A stretch of DNA of 11,154 bases from an uncultured Phenylobacterium sp. (GTDB lineage: Bacteria > Pseudomonadota > Alphaproteobacteria > Caulobacterales > Caulobacteraceae), in contig CAMFIW010000045.1 in the NCBI GenBank assembly GCA_945952355.1, positions 1 to 11,154 on the forward strand, given 5' to 3'. Positions 1 to 7,026 of the stretch are shown here, piece after piece. Both the position numbers and the translations under genes were made by a program. Positions within the stretch are counted from its first letter, which is position 1. Every line of letters starts with the position of its first letter. The notes beneath the pieces are model-generated. The model made no database searches, was not told the DNA's origin, and worked only from the letters and a program-made list of their open reading frames with translations.

Positions 1-417
1 CACGCGCTTGACGCCGGCCACCAGGTCCATCGCGCCGCCCATGCCCTTGACCATCTTGCCGGGCACCATCCAGTTCGCCAGGTCGCCGTTGGCGGCCACC
101 TGCATGGCGCCCAGGATCGACAGGTCGATATGGCCGCCGCGGATCATGGCGAAGCTGTCGGCCGAGCTGAAATAGGAGGAGCTGGCCAGTTCGGTGATGG
201 TCTGCTTGCCGGCGTTGATCAGATCGGCGTCCTCCTCGCCCTCGTAGGGGAAGGGGCCCATGCCCAGCATGCCGTTCTCGGATTGCAGGGTCACGTGCAT
301 ACCGGCGGGGATGTAGTTGGCGACCAGGGTCGGGATGCCGATCCCCAGGTTCACGTAGAAGCCGTCGCGCAGCTCCAGGGCGGCGCGGGCCGCCATCTCG
401 TCACGGGACCAGGCCAT
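1..417 (-). CDS. scoB: 3-oxoacid CoA-transferase subunit B (partial, C-terminus off the left edge)
   Basis: Beta subunit of succinyl-CoA:3-ketoacid CoA-transferase, which moves CoA from succinyl-CoA to acetoacetate so that ketone bodies can enter central metabolism in the cytoplasm. The visible 139 residues begin [16 protein letters not shown] and contain the family's second signature, LQSENGMLG, whose glutamate (E47) is the catalytic residue that forms the glutamyl-CoA thioester. The later stretch with [15 protein letters not shown] and [13 protein letters not shown] is also typical of this subunit. The remaining C-terminus lies outside the window. The start codon shares one base with the stop of the upstream alpha subunit (TGATG), and an AAGGA lies upstream inside scoA, so translation is probably coupled. 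Acetate/butyrate-specific relatives (AtoA) share these motifs; exact substrate preference cannot be read from the sequence. Confidence 0.93.
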   Translation of the reverse strand, partial: MAWSRDEMAARAALELRDGFYVNLGIGIPTLVANYIPAGMHVTLQSENGMLGMGPFPYEGEEDADLINAGKQTITELASSSYFSSADSFAMIRGGHIDLSILGAMQVAANGDLANWMVPGKMVKGMGGAMDLVAGVKRV

Positions 418-1127
418 CAGGCGGTTTCCTTCGCGCGGACGGTGCGCTGCTCGATGCGCTTCTCGAACTCGGCGCCCTGGAAGATGGCGTCGACATAGAT
501 GCCGGGCGTGTGGATGTTGTCCTTGTCGAGCGTCCCGGTGGCGACCAGGTGCTCGACCTCGGCGATGCAGACCTTGCCGGCCGTGGCCATCATCGGATTG
601 AAGTTCCGCGCGGTCTTTCGATAGACGAGGTTGCCCTCGGCGTCGCCGGTATGGGCCTTGACGATGGAGAGGTCGGCGGTGAGGCCGCGCTCCATGACGT
701 AGAGTTCTCCGTCGAACTCGCGCACTTCCTTGCCTTCGGCGACCAGAGTGCCGACCCCGGTCTTGGTGAAGAAGGCGGGGATGCCGGCGCCGCCGGCGCG
801 GATGCGCTCGGCCAGCGTGCCCTGCGGGTTGAACTCCAGCTCCAGCTTGCCCGACAGGTAGAGCTCGGCGAACAGCTTGTTCTCGCCGACATAGGAGCTG
901 ATCATCTTGCGGATCTGGCCGCCGGCCAGCAGGACGCCGAGGCCGAAGCCGTCGACGCCGCAATTGTTGGAAACCACCGTCAGGTCCTTGACCCCGGACT
1001 CGCGGATCGCCGCGATCAGGTTCTCCGGAATGCCGCAGAGGCCGAAGCCGCCGGCCATGATGGTCATACCGTCGAAGAGCGCGCCGCCAAGCGCTTCGAC
1101 CGCGTCCTTGCGTGTCTTGTCAGCCAT
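417..1127 (-). CDS. scoA: 3-oxoacid CoA-transferase subunit A
   Basis: Alpha subunit of the same CoA-transferase; it forms most of the CoA-binding surface and pairs with ScoB. The 236-residue protein starts [17 protein letters not shown] and carries CoA-transferase signature 1 at residues 19-34 ([16 protein letters not shown]), followed by the usual [12 protein letters not shown] and [19 protein letters not shown] segments. Length is normal for a separate alpha subunit. The reading frame stays open 20 codons further upstream, but those residues (MPGPTLGAFPNAALRRKRAA) do not resemble the family N-terminus, so the start at 1127 is preferred; no strong Shine-Dalgarno is visible before it. It is the first gene of a two-gene operon with scoB and is divergent from the antiporter gene, sharing a 136-base intergenic region. 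AtoD-type butyrate/acetate enzymes are the main alternative. Confidence 0.93.
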   Translation of the reverse strand: MADKTRKDAVEALGGALFDGMTIMAGGFGLCGIPENLIAAIRESGVKDLTVVSNNCGVDGFGLGVLLAGGQIRKMISSYVGENKLFAELYLSGKLELEFNPQGTLAERIRAGGAGIPAFFTKTGVGTLVAEGKEVREFDGELYVMERGLTADLSIVKAHTGDAEGNLVYRKTARNFNPMMATAGKVCIAEVEHLVATGTLDKDNIHTPGIYVDAIFQGAEFEKRIEQRTVRAKETA

Positions 1128-1187
1128 GGCCGCACGCTTACGCCGCAGCGCAGCATTTGGGAATGCCCCAAGGGTAGGGCCGGGCAA

Positions 1188-1205
1188 GATTCGACTGCGC
1201 GAATC
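1188..1205. promoter_or_regulatory. Interrupted palindrome with a GANTC site in each arm, scoA/antiporter intergenic region
   Basis: Reading GATTCG-ACTGCG-CGAATC, this is a perfect 6-base inverted repeat with a 6-base spacer. Each arm contains one GANTC site (GATTC 1188-1192, GAATC 1201-1205), the recognition sequence of the cell-cycle methyltransferase CcrM in Caulobacterales. It lies about 60 bases upstream of both divergent start codons, where an operator or methylation-sensitive element would be expected. Function is inferred only from position and symmetry. Confidence 0.4.
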
Positions 1206-1226
1206 CGTGATCGCCGGTCCATAGTC

Positions 1227-1238
1227 GCGCCATGGCGC
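1227..1238. promoter_or_regulatory. 12-base perfect palindrome just upstream of the antiporter gene
   Basis: GCGCCATGGCGC is a perfect palindrome centred about 30 bases before the antiporter start codon. A weaker inverted repeat, TTGGG-AATGC-CCCAA, sits at 1157-1171 nearer scoA. Either could bind a dimeric regulator, but short GC palindromes are common in DNA of this composition, so support is weak. Confidence 0.2.
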
Positions 1239-1263
1239 AAGTTTTCAGCATGTCGCGGCCCGC

Positions 1264-3156
1264 ATGAACGGCGAGGGGCTGCTCATCCAGGCCCTGGTCT
1301 ACCTGACCGCGGGCGTCGTCTCGGTGCCGATCGCCAAGCGGCTGGGGCTGGGCTCGGTGCTGGGCTACCTGATCGCGGGCGTGATCGTCGGTCCGTTCGC
1401 GCTGAACCTGGTGGGCGACGCCAAGGACGTGATGCGCTTCGCCGAGTTCGGGGTCGTGATCCTGCTGTTCCTGATCGGGCTGGAGGTGCGGCCGGCGCTT
1501 CTGTGGCGGATGCGCTCGGCGATCTTCGGCCTGGGCGGCGCGCAGCTCCTGGGCACGGCGGCGCTGGTGGCGAGCGCCGGCCTGGCCTTCGGGCTCGACT
1601 GGCGGGTGGCGGTGGCGGCGGGGCTGGTGCTGGCCATGTCCTCGACCGCGATCGTGCTGGCCAACCTCGAGGAGCGCGGCCTGCGCCAGGGACCGGTGGG
1701 CGAGGCGGCGTTCGGGGTGCTGCTGTTCCAGGACCTGGCGGTGATCCCGCTGTTCGCGATCCTGCCGATGCTGGCGACGGTCCCGATCCACGCCGCGGGA
1801 GCCGATGCGGCCGCGCATGGCGGATCGGCCCTGCTGGACAGCCTGCCCGCCTGGGTAAGGCCATTCGCCCTGTTCGCCGCGGTGGGGGTGGTGGTGATCG
1901 GCGGCCGCTACCTGACCCTGCCGCTTTTCCGATTCATCGCCGCGGCGCGGCTGCGCGAGATCTTCACGGCGTCGGCTCTACTGCTGGTGGTGGCGGTTGC
2001 GGTGCTGATGGAGCTGGTCGGACTGTCGCCCGCGCTGGGCGCGTTCCTTGCCGGGGTGGTGCTGGCGGAGAGCGAATTCCGCCGCGAGCTGGAGACCGAC
2101 ATCGAGCCGTTCCGCGGCCTCCTGCTCGGCCTGTTCTTCATCACGGTGGGCGCGGGGCTCGACTTCGCCGTGGTCGCTCGCCAACCGGGCCTGCTGCTGA
2201 TCCTGGTGGTCGGACTGATGTCGCTGAAGGCCCTGGCCATGTACGGCGCGGGCCGGCTGTTCCGCCTGGACGACCGGCAGTCGGCCACCGTGGCCGTGGC
2301 GCTGGCCCAGGGCGGCGAGTTCGCCTTCGTGCTGCTGACCTTCACGGTGGGCGCGGGGGTGATCGGGCCCGAGCTCGCCAAGCTGCTGTCGGCGGTGGTG
2401 GCCATGTCGATGGCGCTCACGCCCCTGGCCTTCGCCGCCTATGGCCGGTTCGTGCTGAACGGCGAGGCGCCGCTCGGCGAGGAGCCGGAGGACATTCCCT
2501 TCGACGAGGGCGAACCGGAGGTGATCGTCGCGGGCTTCGGCCGCTTTGGGCAGGTGGCGACGCGCCTGCTGCTGGCCAACGACTTCCGTGTGGTGACGTT
2601 GGACTCCAGCATCGAGCAGATCGACCTGCTGCGCCGGTTCGGCCGCCAGGTGCACTATGGGGACGCGAGCCGCATCGACCTGCTGCGGACGGCGGGCGCC
2701 GAGAAGGCGAAGCTGCTGATCGTGGCCATCGACGACCAGGACAAGGCGGTGGAACTGGTGGAGGCGGCGCGGGAAGCCTTCCCGAACCTGACCATCCTGG
2801 CCCGCGCCTGGGATCGCCGCCACGCCTACGACCTCCTGAAGCACGGCGCCGACGGGGTGGAGCGCGAGACCTTCGAGGGCGGGTTGAAGATGGGCGAGAA
2901 GGCGCTGAAGAAGCTGGGCTTCGCGGCCAAGCGGGCGCAGAAGGCCGCGGCCCTGTTCCGCAAGCACGACATCGCCTCGTTCGAGCGGCTGGCGCCGCTG
3001 TGGGGCGAGGAGCGCTACACCCTGGCCAGCCGCGACGCCGCCGAGACCATGGAGCGGTTGCTGCGCGCCGACCTGGAGCAGATGGAACTGGACGACGAGG
3101 AGGAAGCGGCGGCCGCCGCCCAGGCCGCGGCGCCGCGGCAGGCCAAGGCGTCTTGA
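1264..3156 (+). CDS. Kef-type monovalent cation:proton antiporter (CPA2) with RCK/TrkA-N domain
   Basis: Inner-membrane potassium efflux system of the KefB/KefC type, exchanging K+ for H+ and normally gated by nucleotide and glutathione-adduct binding to a cytoplasmic domain. The 630-residue protein (E. coli KefC is of similar length) has about 12 membrane segments in residues 5-390, including the CPA2 core motif LLFQDLAVIP with Q156-D157, and GLSPALGAFLAGVVLAES. Residues 274-282 (RELETDIEP) match the regulatory loop known as HALESDIEP in KefC, here without its histidine. A TrkA-N/RCK Rossmann domain begins near residue 420 with VIVAGFGRFGQ (GxGxxG at 424-429) and runs to about 535. The tail is acidic and alanine-rich. 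No KefF/KefG ancillary subunit lies nearby. The start at 1264 has no clear Shine-Dalgarno. Glutathione gating is inferred from the family. Confidence 0.9.
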   Translation: MNGEGLLIQALVYLTAGVVSVPIAKRLGLGSVLGYLIAGVIVGPFALNLVGDAKDVMRFAEFGVVILLFLIGLEVRPALLWRMRSAIFGLGGAQLLGTAALVASAGLAFGLDWRVAVAAGLVLAMSSTAIVLANLEERGLRQGPVGEAAFGVLLFQDLAVIPLFAILPMLATVPIHAAGADAAAHGGSALLDSLPAWVRPFALFAAVGVVVIGGRYLTLPLFRFIAAARLREIFTASALLLVVAVAVLMELVGLSPALGAFLAGVVLAESEFRRELETDIEPFRGLLLGLFFITVGAGLDFAVVARQPGLLLILVVGLMSLKALAMYGAGRLFRLDDRQSATVAVALAQGGEFAFVLLTFTVGAGVIGPELAKLLSAVVAMSMALTPLAFAAYGRFVLNGEAPLGEEPEDIPFDEGEPEVIVAGFGRFGQVATRLLLANDFRVVTLDSSIEQIDLLRRFGRQVHYGDASRIDLLRTAGAEKAKLLIVAIDDQDKAVELVEAAREAFPNLTILARAWDRRHAYDLLKHGADGVERETFEGGLKMGEKALKKLGFAAKRAQKAAALFRKHDIASFERLAPLWGEERYTLASRDAAETMERLLRADLEQMELDDEEEAAAAAQAAAPRQAKAS

Positions 3157-3201
3157 TCCGGATCATTCCGCCGCCCGGCCCTTGGGTGTAGAGATCGCGG
3201 A

Positions 3202-4149
3202 ATGACCGACACCCTGACCCAGGCCGGGATCGAGCCCGTCTCGTTCCACGGCTACGCCGGCGACTTCGAGGGCTTCTCGCAGCGCCTTGGCGACAGCTTC
3301 GCCCGCTACGGCTTCGCCGTCCTCGCCGATCACGACCTGCCGCAGGACCGCGTCGAGGCGGCCATCGCCGCGACCAAGGCCTTCTTCGCCCTGCCGGACG
3401 CGGTGAAGAAGCCGTACGTGGTCGGGACCGGCGGCCAGCGCGGCTACACGCCGTTCGGGATCGAGACGGCCAAGGACGCCAAGCACTTCGACCTGAAGGA
3501 ATTCTGGCACATGGGACGCGACCTGCCCCCGGGGCATCGCTATTCCGCCAGCATGCCGCCCAATGTCTGGCCGGCCGAGGTCCCTGCCTTCCAGGCCGAC
3601 GTGGCCTGGCTGTTCAATGCGCTCGACGGCCTGGGCGGCCAGGTCCTGCAGGCGATCGCCAACTACCTGAAGCTGGAGCGCGGCTTCTTCGGGCCGACCG
3701 TGGACGCGGGCAATTCGATCCTGCGCCTCCTGCACTATCCGCCGGTTCCGAAGGACGGGCCGAACATCCGCGCCGGGGCGCACGAGGACATCAATGTCAT
3801 CACCCTGCTGCTCGGCGCCGAGGAGGCGGGGCTGGAGGTGCTGGACCGCGACGGCCGCTGGCTGCCGATCAACCCGCCACCCGGATCGGTGGTGATCAAT
3901 ATCGGCGACATGCTGCAGCGGCTGACCAACCACCGCCTGCCGTCGACCACGCACCGGGTGGTGAACCCGGCGCCCGAGCGCCGCGGTTTCCCGCGCTATT
4001 CGACGCCGTTCTTCCTGCACTTCAACCCGGACTACGAGATCCGAACCCTCGGCTCCTGCGTGGATGCTCAGCATCCGGACCGCTATCCGGCCTCGATCAC
4101 GGCCGACGCGTTCCTGCTGGAGCGGCTCAGGGAGATCAAACTTCTCTAG
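3202..4149 (+). CDS. 2-oxoglutarate/Fe(II)-dependent dioxygenase, isopenicillin-N-synthase-like family
   Basis: Soluble non-haem iron oxygenase of 315 residues. The N-terminal DIOX_N region spans roughly residues 10-135. The double-stranded beta-helix follows, with the complete iron triad: H194 and D196 in [11 protein letters not shown], and H251 in STTHRVVNP. The 2-oxoglutarate-binding R-x-S is present as R265-Y-S267. All key residues are intact, so the enzyme should be active. Substrate cannot be told: this family covers plant-type hydroxylases, ethylene-forming enzymes and many uncharacterised bacterial oxidases, and there is no peptide or beta-lactam biosynthesis gene nearby. It begins 45 bases after the antiporter stop; that stop is embedded in a perfect palindrome TGATCCGGATCA (3154-3165). 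No terminator separates the two genes, so read-through transcription is possible. The Shine-Dalgarno is weak. Confidence 0.9.
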   Translation: MTDTLTQAGIEPVSFHGYAGDFEGFSQRLGDSFARYGFAVLADHDLPQDRVEAAIAATKAFFALPDAVKKPYVVGTGGQRGYTPFGIETAKDAKHFDLKEFWHMGRDLPPGHRYSASMPPNVWPAEVPAFQADVAWLFNALDGLGGQVLQAIANYLKLERGFFGPTVDAGNSILRLLHYPPVPKDGPNIRAGAHEDINVITLLLGAEEAGLEVLDRDGRWLPINPPPGSVVINIGDMLQRLTNHRLPSTTHRVVNPAPERRGFPRYSTPFFLHFNPDYEIRTLGSCVDAQHPDRYPASITADAFLLERLREIKLL

Positions 4150-4205
4150 CCCTTATCCCCTACTCAGGGTTGGCGCTGGCACAGAAATTTAACGCTGAAG
4201 CTCCA

Positions 4206-4238
4206 GTCTCCGCGGGCGTTTCTCCGGGGGAGACCACC
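4206..4238 (+). promoter_or_regulatory. Ribosome binding site of the hybrid kinase, possibly masked by a hairpin
   Basis: A strong Shine-Dalgarno (GGGGGAG, 4226-4232) stands 6 bases before the ATG at 4239 and decides that start over the longer open frame beginning at a TTG at 4170. Two upstream copies of TCTCC can pair with it: 4221-4225 with 4229-4233 (3-base loop), or GTCTCC 4206-4211 with GGAGAC 4229-4234. Masking of the site is an inference. Confidence 0.45.
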
Positions 4239-6695
4239 ATGTCCCAAACGGACGCCTCGTCGCGGGCCGAGGCCGAGCGCCTGAACGCCCTCGCGGAGCT
4301 GGACCTGGCCGAACTCGCTCCCACCTTCGAGCGGGTTGGCCGTCTGGTGCGCGCTTTTTCGGGCCTTGACGGCGATGTCGTGCTGATGGGCGCCGAGCGG
4401 ACCTGGCGCACCGGCGGCGGCGGTTCCAGCTGGGGCCATGGGGTCCCCGTGGACATCTCGTTCTCGGCGGCGACGATCGAGGCGGACGAGGTGCTATGGG
4501 TCGCCGACGCCCAGGCCGACCCCCGTTTCTCCCGTCATCCCGATGTCGTGGCGCCGGTCTCCGGGCGGTTCTATGCGGGCGCGCCCGTTCGACTGGCCGA
4601 CGGGGCCCGCATCGGCGTGGTTTGCGTCCGCGACGCCGACCCCCGCCCCTACGACCCGGCGCTCGCCGCCGTGCTGGTCGACCTGGCGGCCGTGGTCGCC
4701 ACCGAATGCGGCCAGCACCGCGCCCAGAAAGCCCTGACCCGCGCCGCCGAGAGCGAGGCCCGCGCCGGACGCCTGCTCTCCACCTTCGTCGAGGTGGCGC
4801 CGGTCGCCCTGTGCATGACCGACCGCGACCTGCGCGTTCTGCGCGCCAGCCCGCGCTGGCGGCAGGAACGGCAACAGACCGATCCGGTCGGCCTGACCCT
4901 CTACGAGTCCAATCCCGACACCCGCCGCTTCGCCCCGTTCTACGACCACTGCCTGGCGGGCAACACCGTGCAGCACGACCGCGTGCCGATCACCCTGCCC
5001 GACGGCACGCCGCGCTGGGTGCGGGTGGAGATCACCCCCTGGCGCGACAGCGAGGGCGAGGTCGGCGGACTGTTGATCATGTCGGTGGACGTGACCCGCA
5101 ACGTCGAAGCCCTCGAACAGGCCGAACATGCCCAGGAGCGGCTGCAGCTCGCCCTGGAGATCGGCCAGCTCCACATGTGGGAGATGGATTTCAAGCAGCG
5201 CCGCCTGGCCTCGGCCGGGGCGCAGAACATTTCGTCCTTCACCTACGACCAGCTCAACGCCGACATCTGGGCCGGCATCCACCCCGCCGATCGCGAGCGG
5301 GCGCGGGTGGCGTGGGACGAATACCTGGCGGGCGGAACGCCCTTCCGCCAGAGCTATCGCCTCATGCGGAAGGACGGTCCGCACCAATGGTACGACAGCG
5401 CCTGCGAAGCGGTGCGCGACGAGAGCGGCCAGATCGTGCGGGTGATCGGCGTGCTGCGGAACATCGACGCCCAGAAGCGCGCCGAGCTTGAGCTGACGAA
5501 GGCCAAGGACGCCGCCGAGACGGCGAACAAGGCCAAGAGCGAATTCCTGGCCAATATGAGCCACGAGATCCGCACGCCGTTGAATGGGGTGATGGGCATC
5601 GCCGGCGCCCTGGCCAAGACCGAGCTTTCGGCCCCGCAGGGCGAGATGGTCGGGCTGATCGAGACCTCCGCCCAGACGCTGGAGGCCCTGCTGACCGACA
5701 TCCTGGACCTGGCGCGGATCGAGGCCGGGCGGCTGGAGATCCGCCCCGAGCCCTTCGACATGGCGACCTCGGCGAACGCCTGCGCGGCCCTGTTCCAGGC
5801 CAGCGCGGCGGCCAAGGAGATCGACCTGAGGGTCGAGATCGATCCCTACGCCCAAGGCGCCTTCGAGGGCGACGCGCCGCGCATCCGCCAGATCCTGTCC
5901 AATCTGCTGGGCAATGCGGTGAAGTTCACCGCCAAGGGCGAGGTGAAGCTGGCGGTCCGCGCGCGGCGCGACGAGACCACCACCCACCTGGTGTTCGAGG
6001 TGTCCGACACCGGCATCGGCTTCGACGCCGAGACCCATGCGCGGCTGTTCGGCCGCTTCCAGCAGGCCGACGGGTCGATCACCCGCCAGTACGGCGGCAC
6101 GGGCCTGGGCCTGGCCATCTCGCGGTCGCTGGCCGAGGCCATGGGCGGCAGCCTGACCGCCGAGTCCGAACCGGGCGTGGGCTCGACCTTCCGGCTGACC
6201 CTGGAGTTGCCCCGTCGCACCGGGGCGGTGGAGATGTGGGGCGAGCACGAGGCCGTCGCCGAAGAGGCCGACCTGGAAGCCATGCGCGTGCTGCTGGCCG
6301 AGGACCATCCGACCAACCGGCGGGTCGTGGAGCTGATCCTGGGCGCGGCCGGCGTCGACCTGACCAGCGTCGAGAACGGCGCCGAGGCCGTCGACATGGC
6401 CGCGCGCTCGCGCTTCGACCTGATCCTGATGGACATGCAGATGCCGGTGATGGACGGCCTGACCGCTATCCGCGCGATCCGCCGGCGCGAGGCGCGCGAG
6501 GGCGGCCCCCACACGCCGATCTACACGCTCACGGCCAACGCCATGCCCGAGCACGCCCTGGCCTCCGACGCCGCCGGCGCCGACGGCCACGTGACCAAGC
6601 CGATCACCGCCGACGGGCTGCTGCGCGTGGTGGAGCAGGTCTGGGCCGAGAAGGACGCAGCGAAAGCCGCTGCCGCGACGGCGGCCAACGGGTAG
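4239..6695 (+). CDS. Soluble hybrid sensor histidine kinase, GAF-PAS-PAS-HisKA-HATPase-REC
   Basis: Two-component hybrid kinase of 818 residues with no membrane segment, so it should sense a cytoplasmic signal. Domains in order: GAF (about 12-160, with [20 protein letters not shown]), PAS (about 179-290), a PAS_3-type PAS (about 302-412, ending in [15 protein letters not shown] and [13 protein letters not shown]), a short coiled coil, HisKA with phospho-acceptor H442 in [11 protein letters not shown], HATPase_c with N-box N555/N559, G1 box D590-TGIG and G2 box GTGLGLA (620-626), and a receiver with acidic pair E688-D689, phospho-acceptor D732 in [11 protein letters not shown] and K787. All catalytic residues are intact. 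There is no histidine phosphotransfer or DNA-binding domain, so output should pass through a separate Hpt protein. The ATG at 4239 is chosen for its strong ribosome binding site. Ligand and pathway are unknown. Confidence 0.93.
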   Translation: MSQTDASSRAEAERLNALAELDLAELAPTFERVGRLVRAFSGLDGDVVLMGAERTWRTGGGGSSWGHGVPVDISFSAATIEADEVLWVADAQADPRFSRHPDVVAPVSGRFYAGAPVRLADGARIGVVCVRDADPRPYDPALAAVLVDLAAVVATECGQHRAQKALTRAAESEARAGRLLSTFVEVAPVALCMTDRDLRVLRASPRWRQERQQTDPVGLTLYESNPDTRRFAPFYDHCLAGNTVQHDRVPITLPDGTPRWVRVEITPWRDSEGEVGGLLIMSVDVTRNVEALEQAEHAQERLQLALEIGQLHMWEMDFKQRRLASAGAQNISSFTYDQLNADIWAGIHPADRERARVAWDEYLAGGTPFRQSYRLMRKDGPHQWYDSACEAVRDESGQIVRVIGVLRNIDAQKRAELELTKAKDAAETANKAKSEFLANMSHEIRTPLNGVMGIAGALAKTELSAPQGEMVGLIETSAQTLEALLTDILDLARIEAGRLEIRPEPFDMATSANACAALFQASAAAKEIDLRVEIDPYAQGAFEGDAPRIRQILSNLLGNAVKFTAKGEVKLAVRARRDETTTHLVFEVSDTGIGFDAETHARLFGRFQQADGSITRQYGGTGLGLAISRSLAEAMGGSLTAESEPGVGSTFRLTLELPRRTGAVEMWGEHEAVAEEADLEAMRVLLAEDHPTNRRVVELILGAAGVDLTSVENGAEAVDMAARSRFDLILMDMQMPVMDGLTAIRAIRRREAREGGPHTPIYTLTANAMPEHALASDAAGADGHVTKPITADGLLRVVEQVWAEKDAAKAAAATAANG

Positions 6696-6849
6696 GACAG
6701 AAAGCCTCAGCGAAGCGCCCCATTCCTTCTCCCCTCGCGGGAGAAGGTGGCCGCTCGGCGAGCGGTCGGATGAGGGGGCTACTGCCTCTCCGGAGGCACG
6801 GCGCGGCCCCTCACCCGACCCTGCTCCGCAGGGCCACCGTCGATACGGA

Positions 6850-6870
6850 GCCGGACCTCTGCGGTCCGGC
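6850..6870. repeat. Perfect hairpin, first of a pair inside the element
   Basis: GCCGGACC-TCTGC-GGTCCGGC is an 8-base perfect stem with a 5-base loop, extendable by one A-T pair (6849/6871). It lies in the 60-base stretch 6842-6901 that seems to interrupt the element, and is followed 3 bases later by a second, longer hairpin. Confidence 0.6.
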
Positions 6871-6873
6871 TAT

Positions 6874-6901
6874 ACGAATGGCCAACGATTTGGCCATTCG
6901 T
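6874..6901. repeat. Perfect 12-base-stem hairpin, second of a pair inside the element
   Basis: ACGAATGGCCAA and TTGGCCATTCGT are exact reverse complements around a CGAT loop. There is no T-run on either side, so it is not a standard intrinsic terminator. Its lower GC content than the surroundings sets it apart from the rest of the element. Confidence 0.65.
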
Positions 6902-6990
6902 CCGTCTCGACCCCGCGAGGGGAGAGGGAACCTGTGGGCGCCGCGATCAGCTCACCAGACTGCCCCGCGCGTGTCGCGGAGCCGGCCAGG

Positions 6991-7015
6991 CGCCCTCCCC
7001 CTGAAGGGGAGGGCG
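6991..7015. terminator. Strong hairpin just past the TadG-like gene's stop; candidate bidirectional terminator
   Basis: CGCCCTCCCC-CTGAA-GGGGAGGGCG is a perfect 10-base stem with a 5-base loop, 12 bases beyond the stop codon of the minus-strand TadG-like gene and downstream of the plus-strand kinase gene. Neither strand has a following T-tract, so termination would be non-canonical; it may act as an mRNA 3'-end stabiliser. A smaller hairpin (CCGCG/CGCGG, 6965-6979) lies beside it. Confidence 0.45.
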
Positions 7016-7026
7016 TGGCGCTCGGA

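Larger units (their letters stand above)
6723..6930. repeat. Hairpin-rich intergenic element with 19-base terminal inverted repeats
   Basis: The ends at 6723-6741 and 6912-6930 are inverted repeats matching at 18 of 19 positions (TTCCTTCTCCCCTCGCGGG at the left). Nested inside are GGTGGCC (6746-6752) with GGCCACC (6832-6838), and a 14-base pair with one mismatch (6764-6777 with 6807-6820). Local hairpins occur at 6725-6747 (9-base stem), 6751-6765, 6783-6798 and 6819-6833. It fills most of the 331-base gene-free stretch 6696-7026 between two convergent genes; I see no coding gene there. The pattern resembles short palindromic repeats scattered in alphaproteobacterial intergenic regions. No transposase is present, so any mobility would depend on an enzyme acting in trans. 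Confidence 0.75.

Noticed and set aside
510..3191. Long 893-codon open frame on the plus strand across scoA and the antiporter gene
   Set aside because: It is a shadow frame: Gly/Arg/Ala-rich sequence without motifs, overlapping two well-supported genes. Long spurious frames are expected at this GC content.
4177..4195. Sigma-54 promoter suggested by TGGCAC upstream of the kinase
   Set aside because: The matching GC element at the right spacing (-12) is missing.
4170..4238. Longer N-terminus for the kinase from a TTG at 4170
   Set aside because: No ribosome binding site before the TTG and no domain content in the 23 extra residues; the ATG at 4239 has a strong Shine-Dalgarno.
4494..6590. 698-codon minus-strand open frame opposite the hybrid kinase
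   Set aside because: Composition is the His/Gly/Ala/Gln-rich pattern of an antisense shadow, while the plus strand encodes every kinase motif in frame.
6723..6930. CRISPR array or insertion sequence in the kinase/TadG gap
   Set aside because: There is no regular repeat-spacer series, no cas gene and no transposase; the repeats are inverted and nested.
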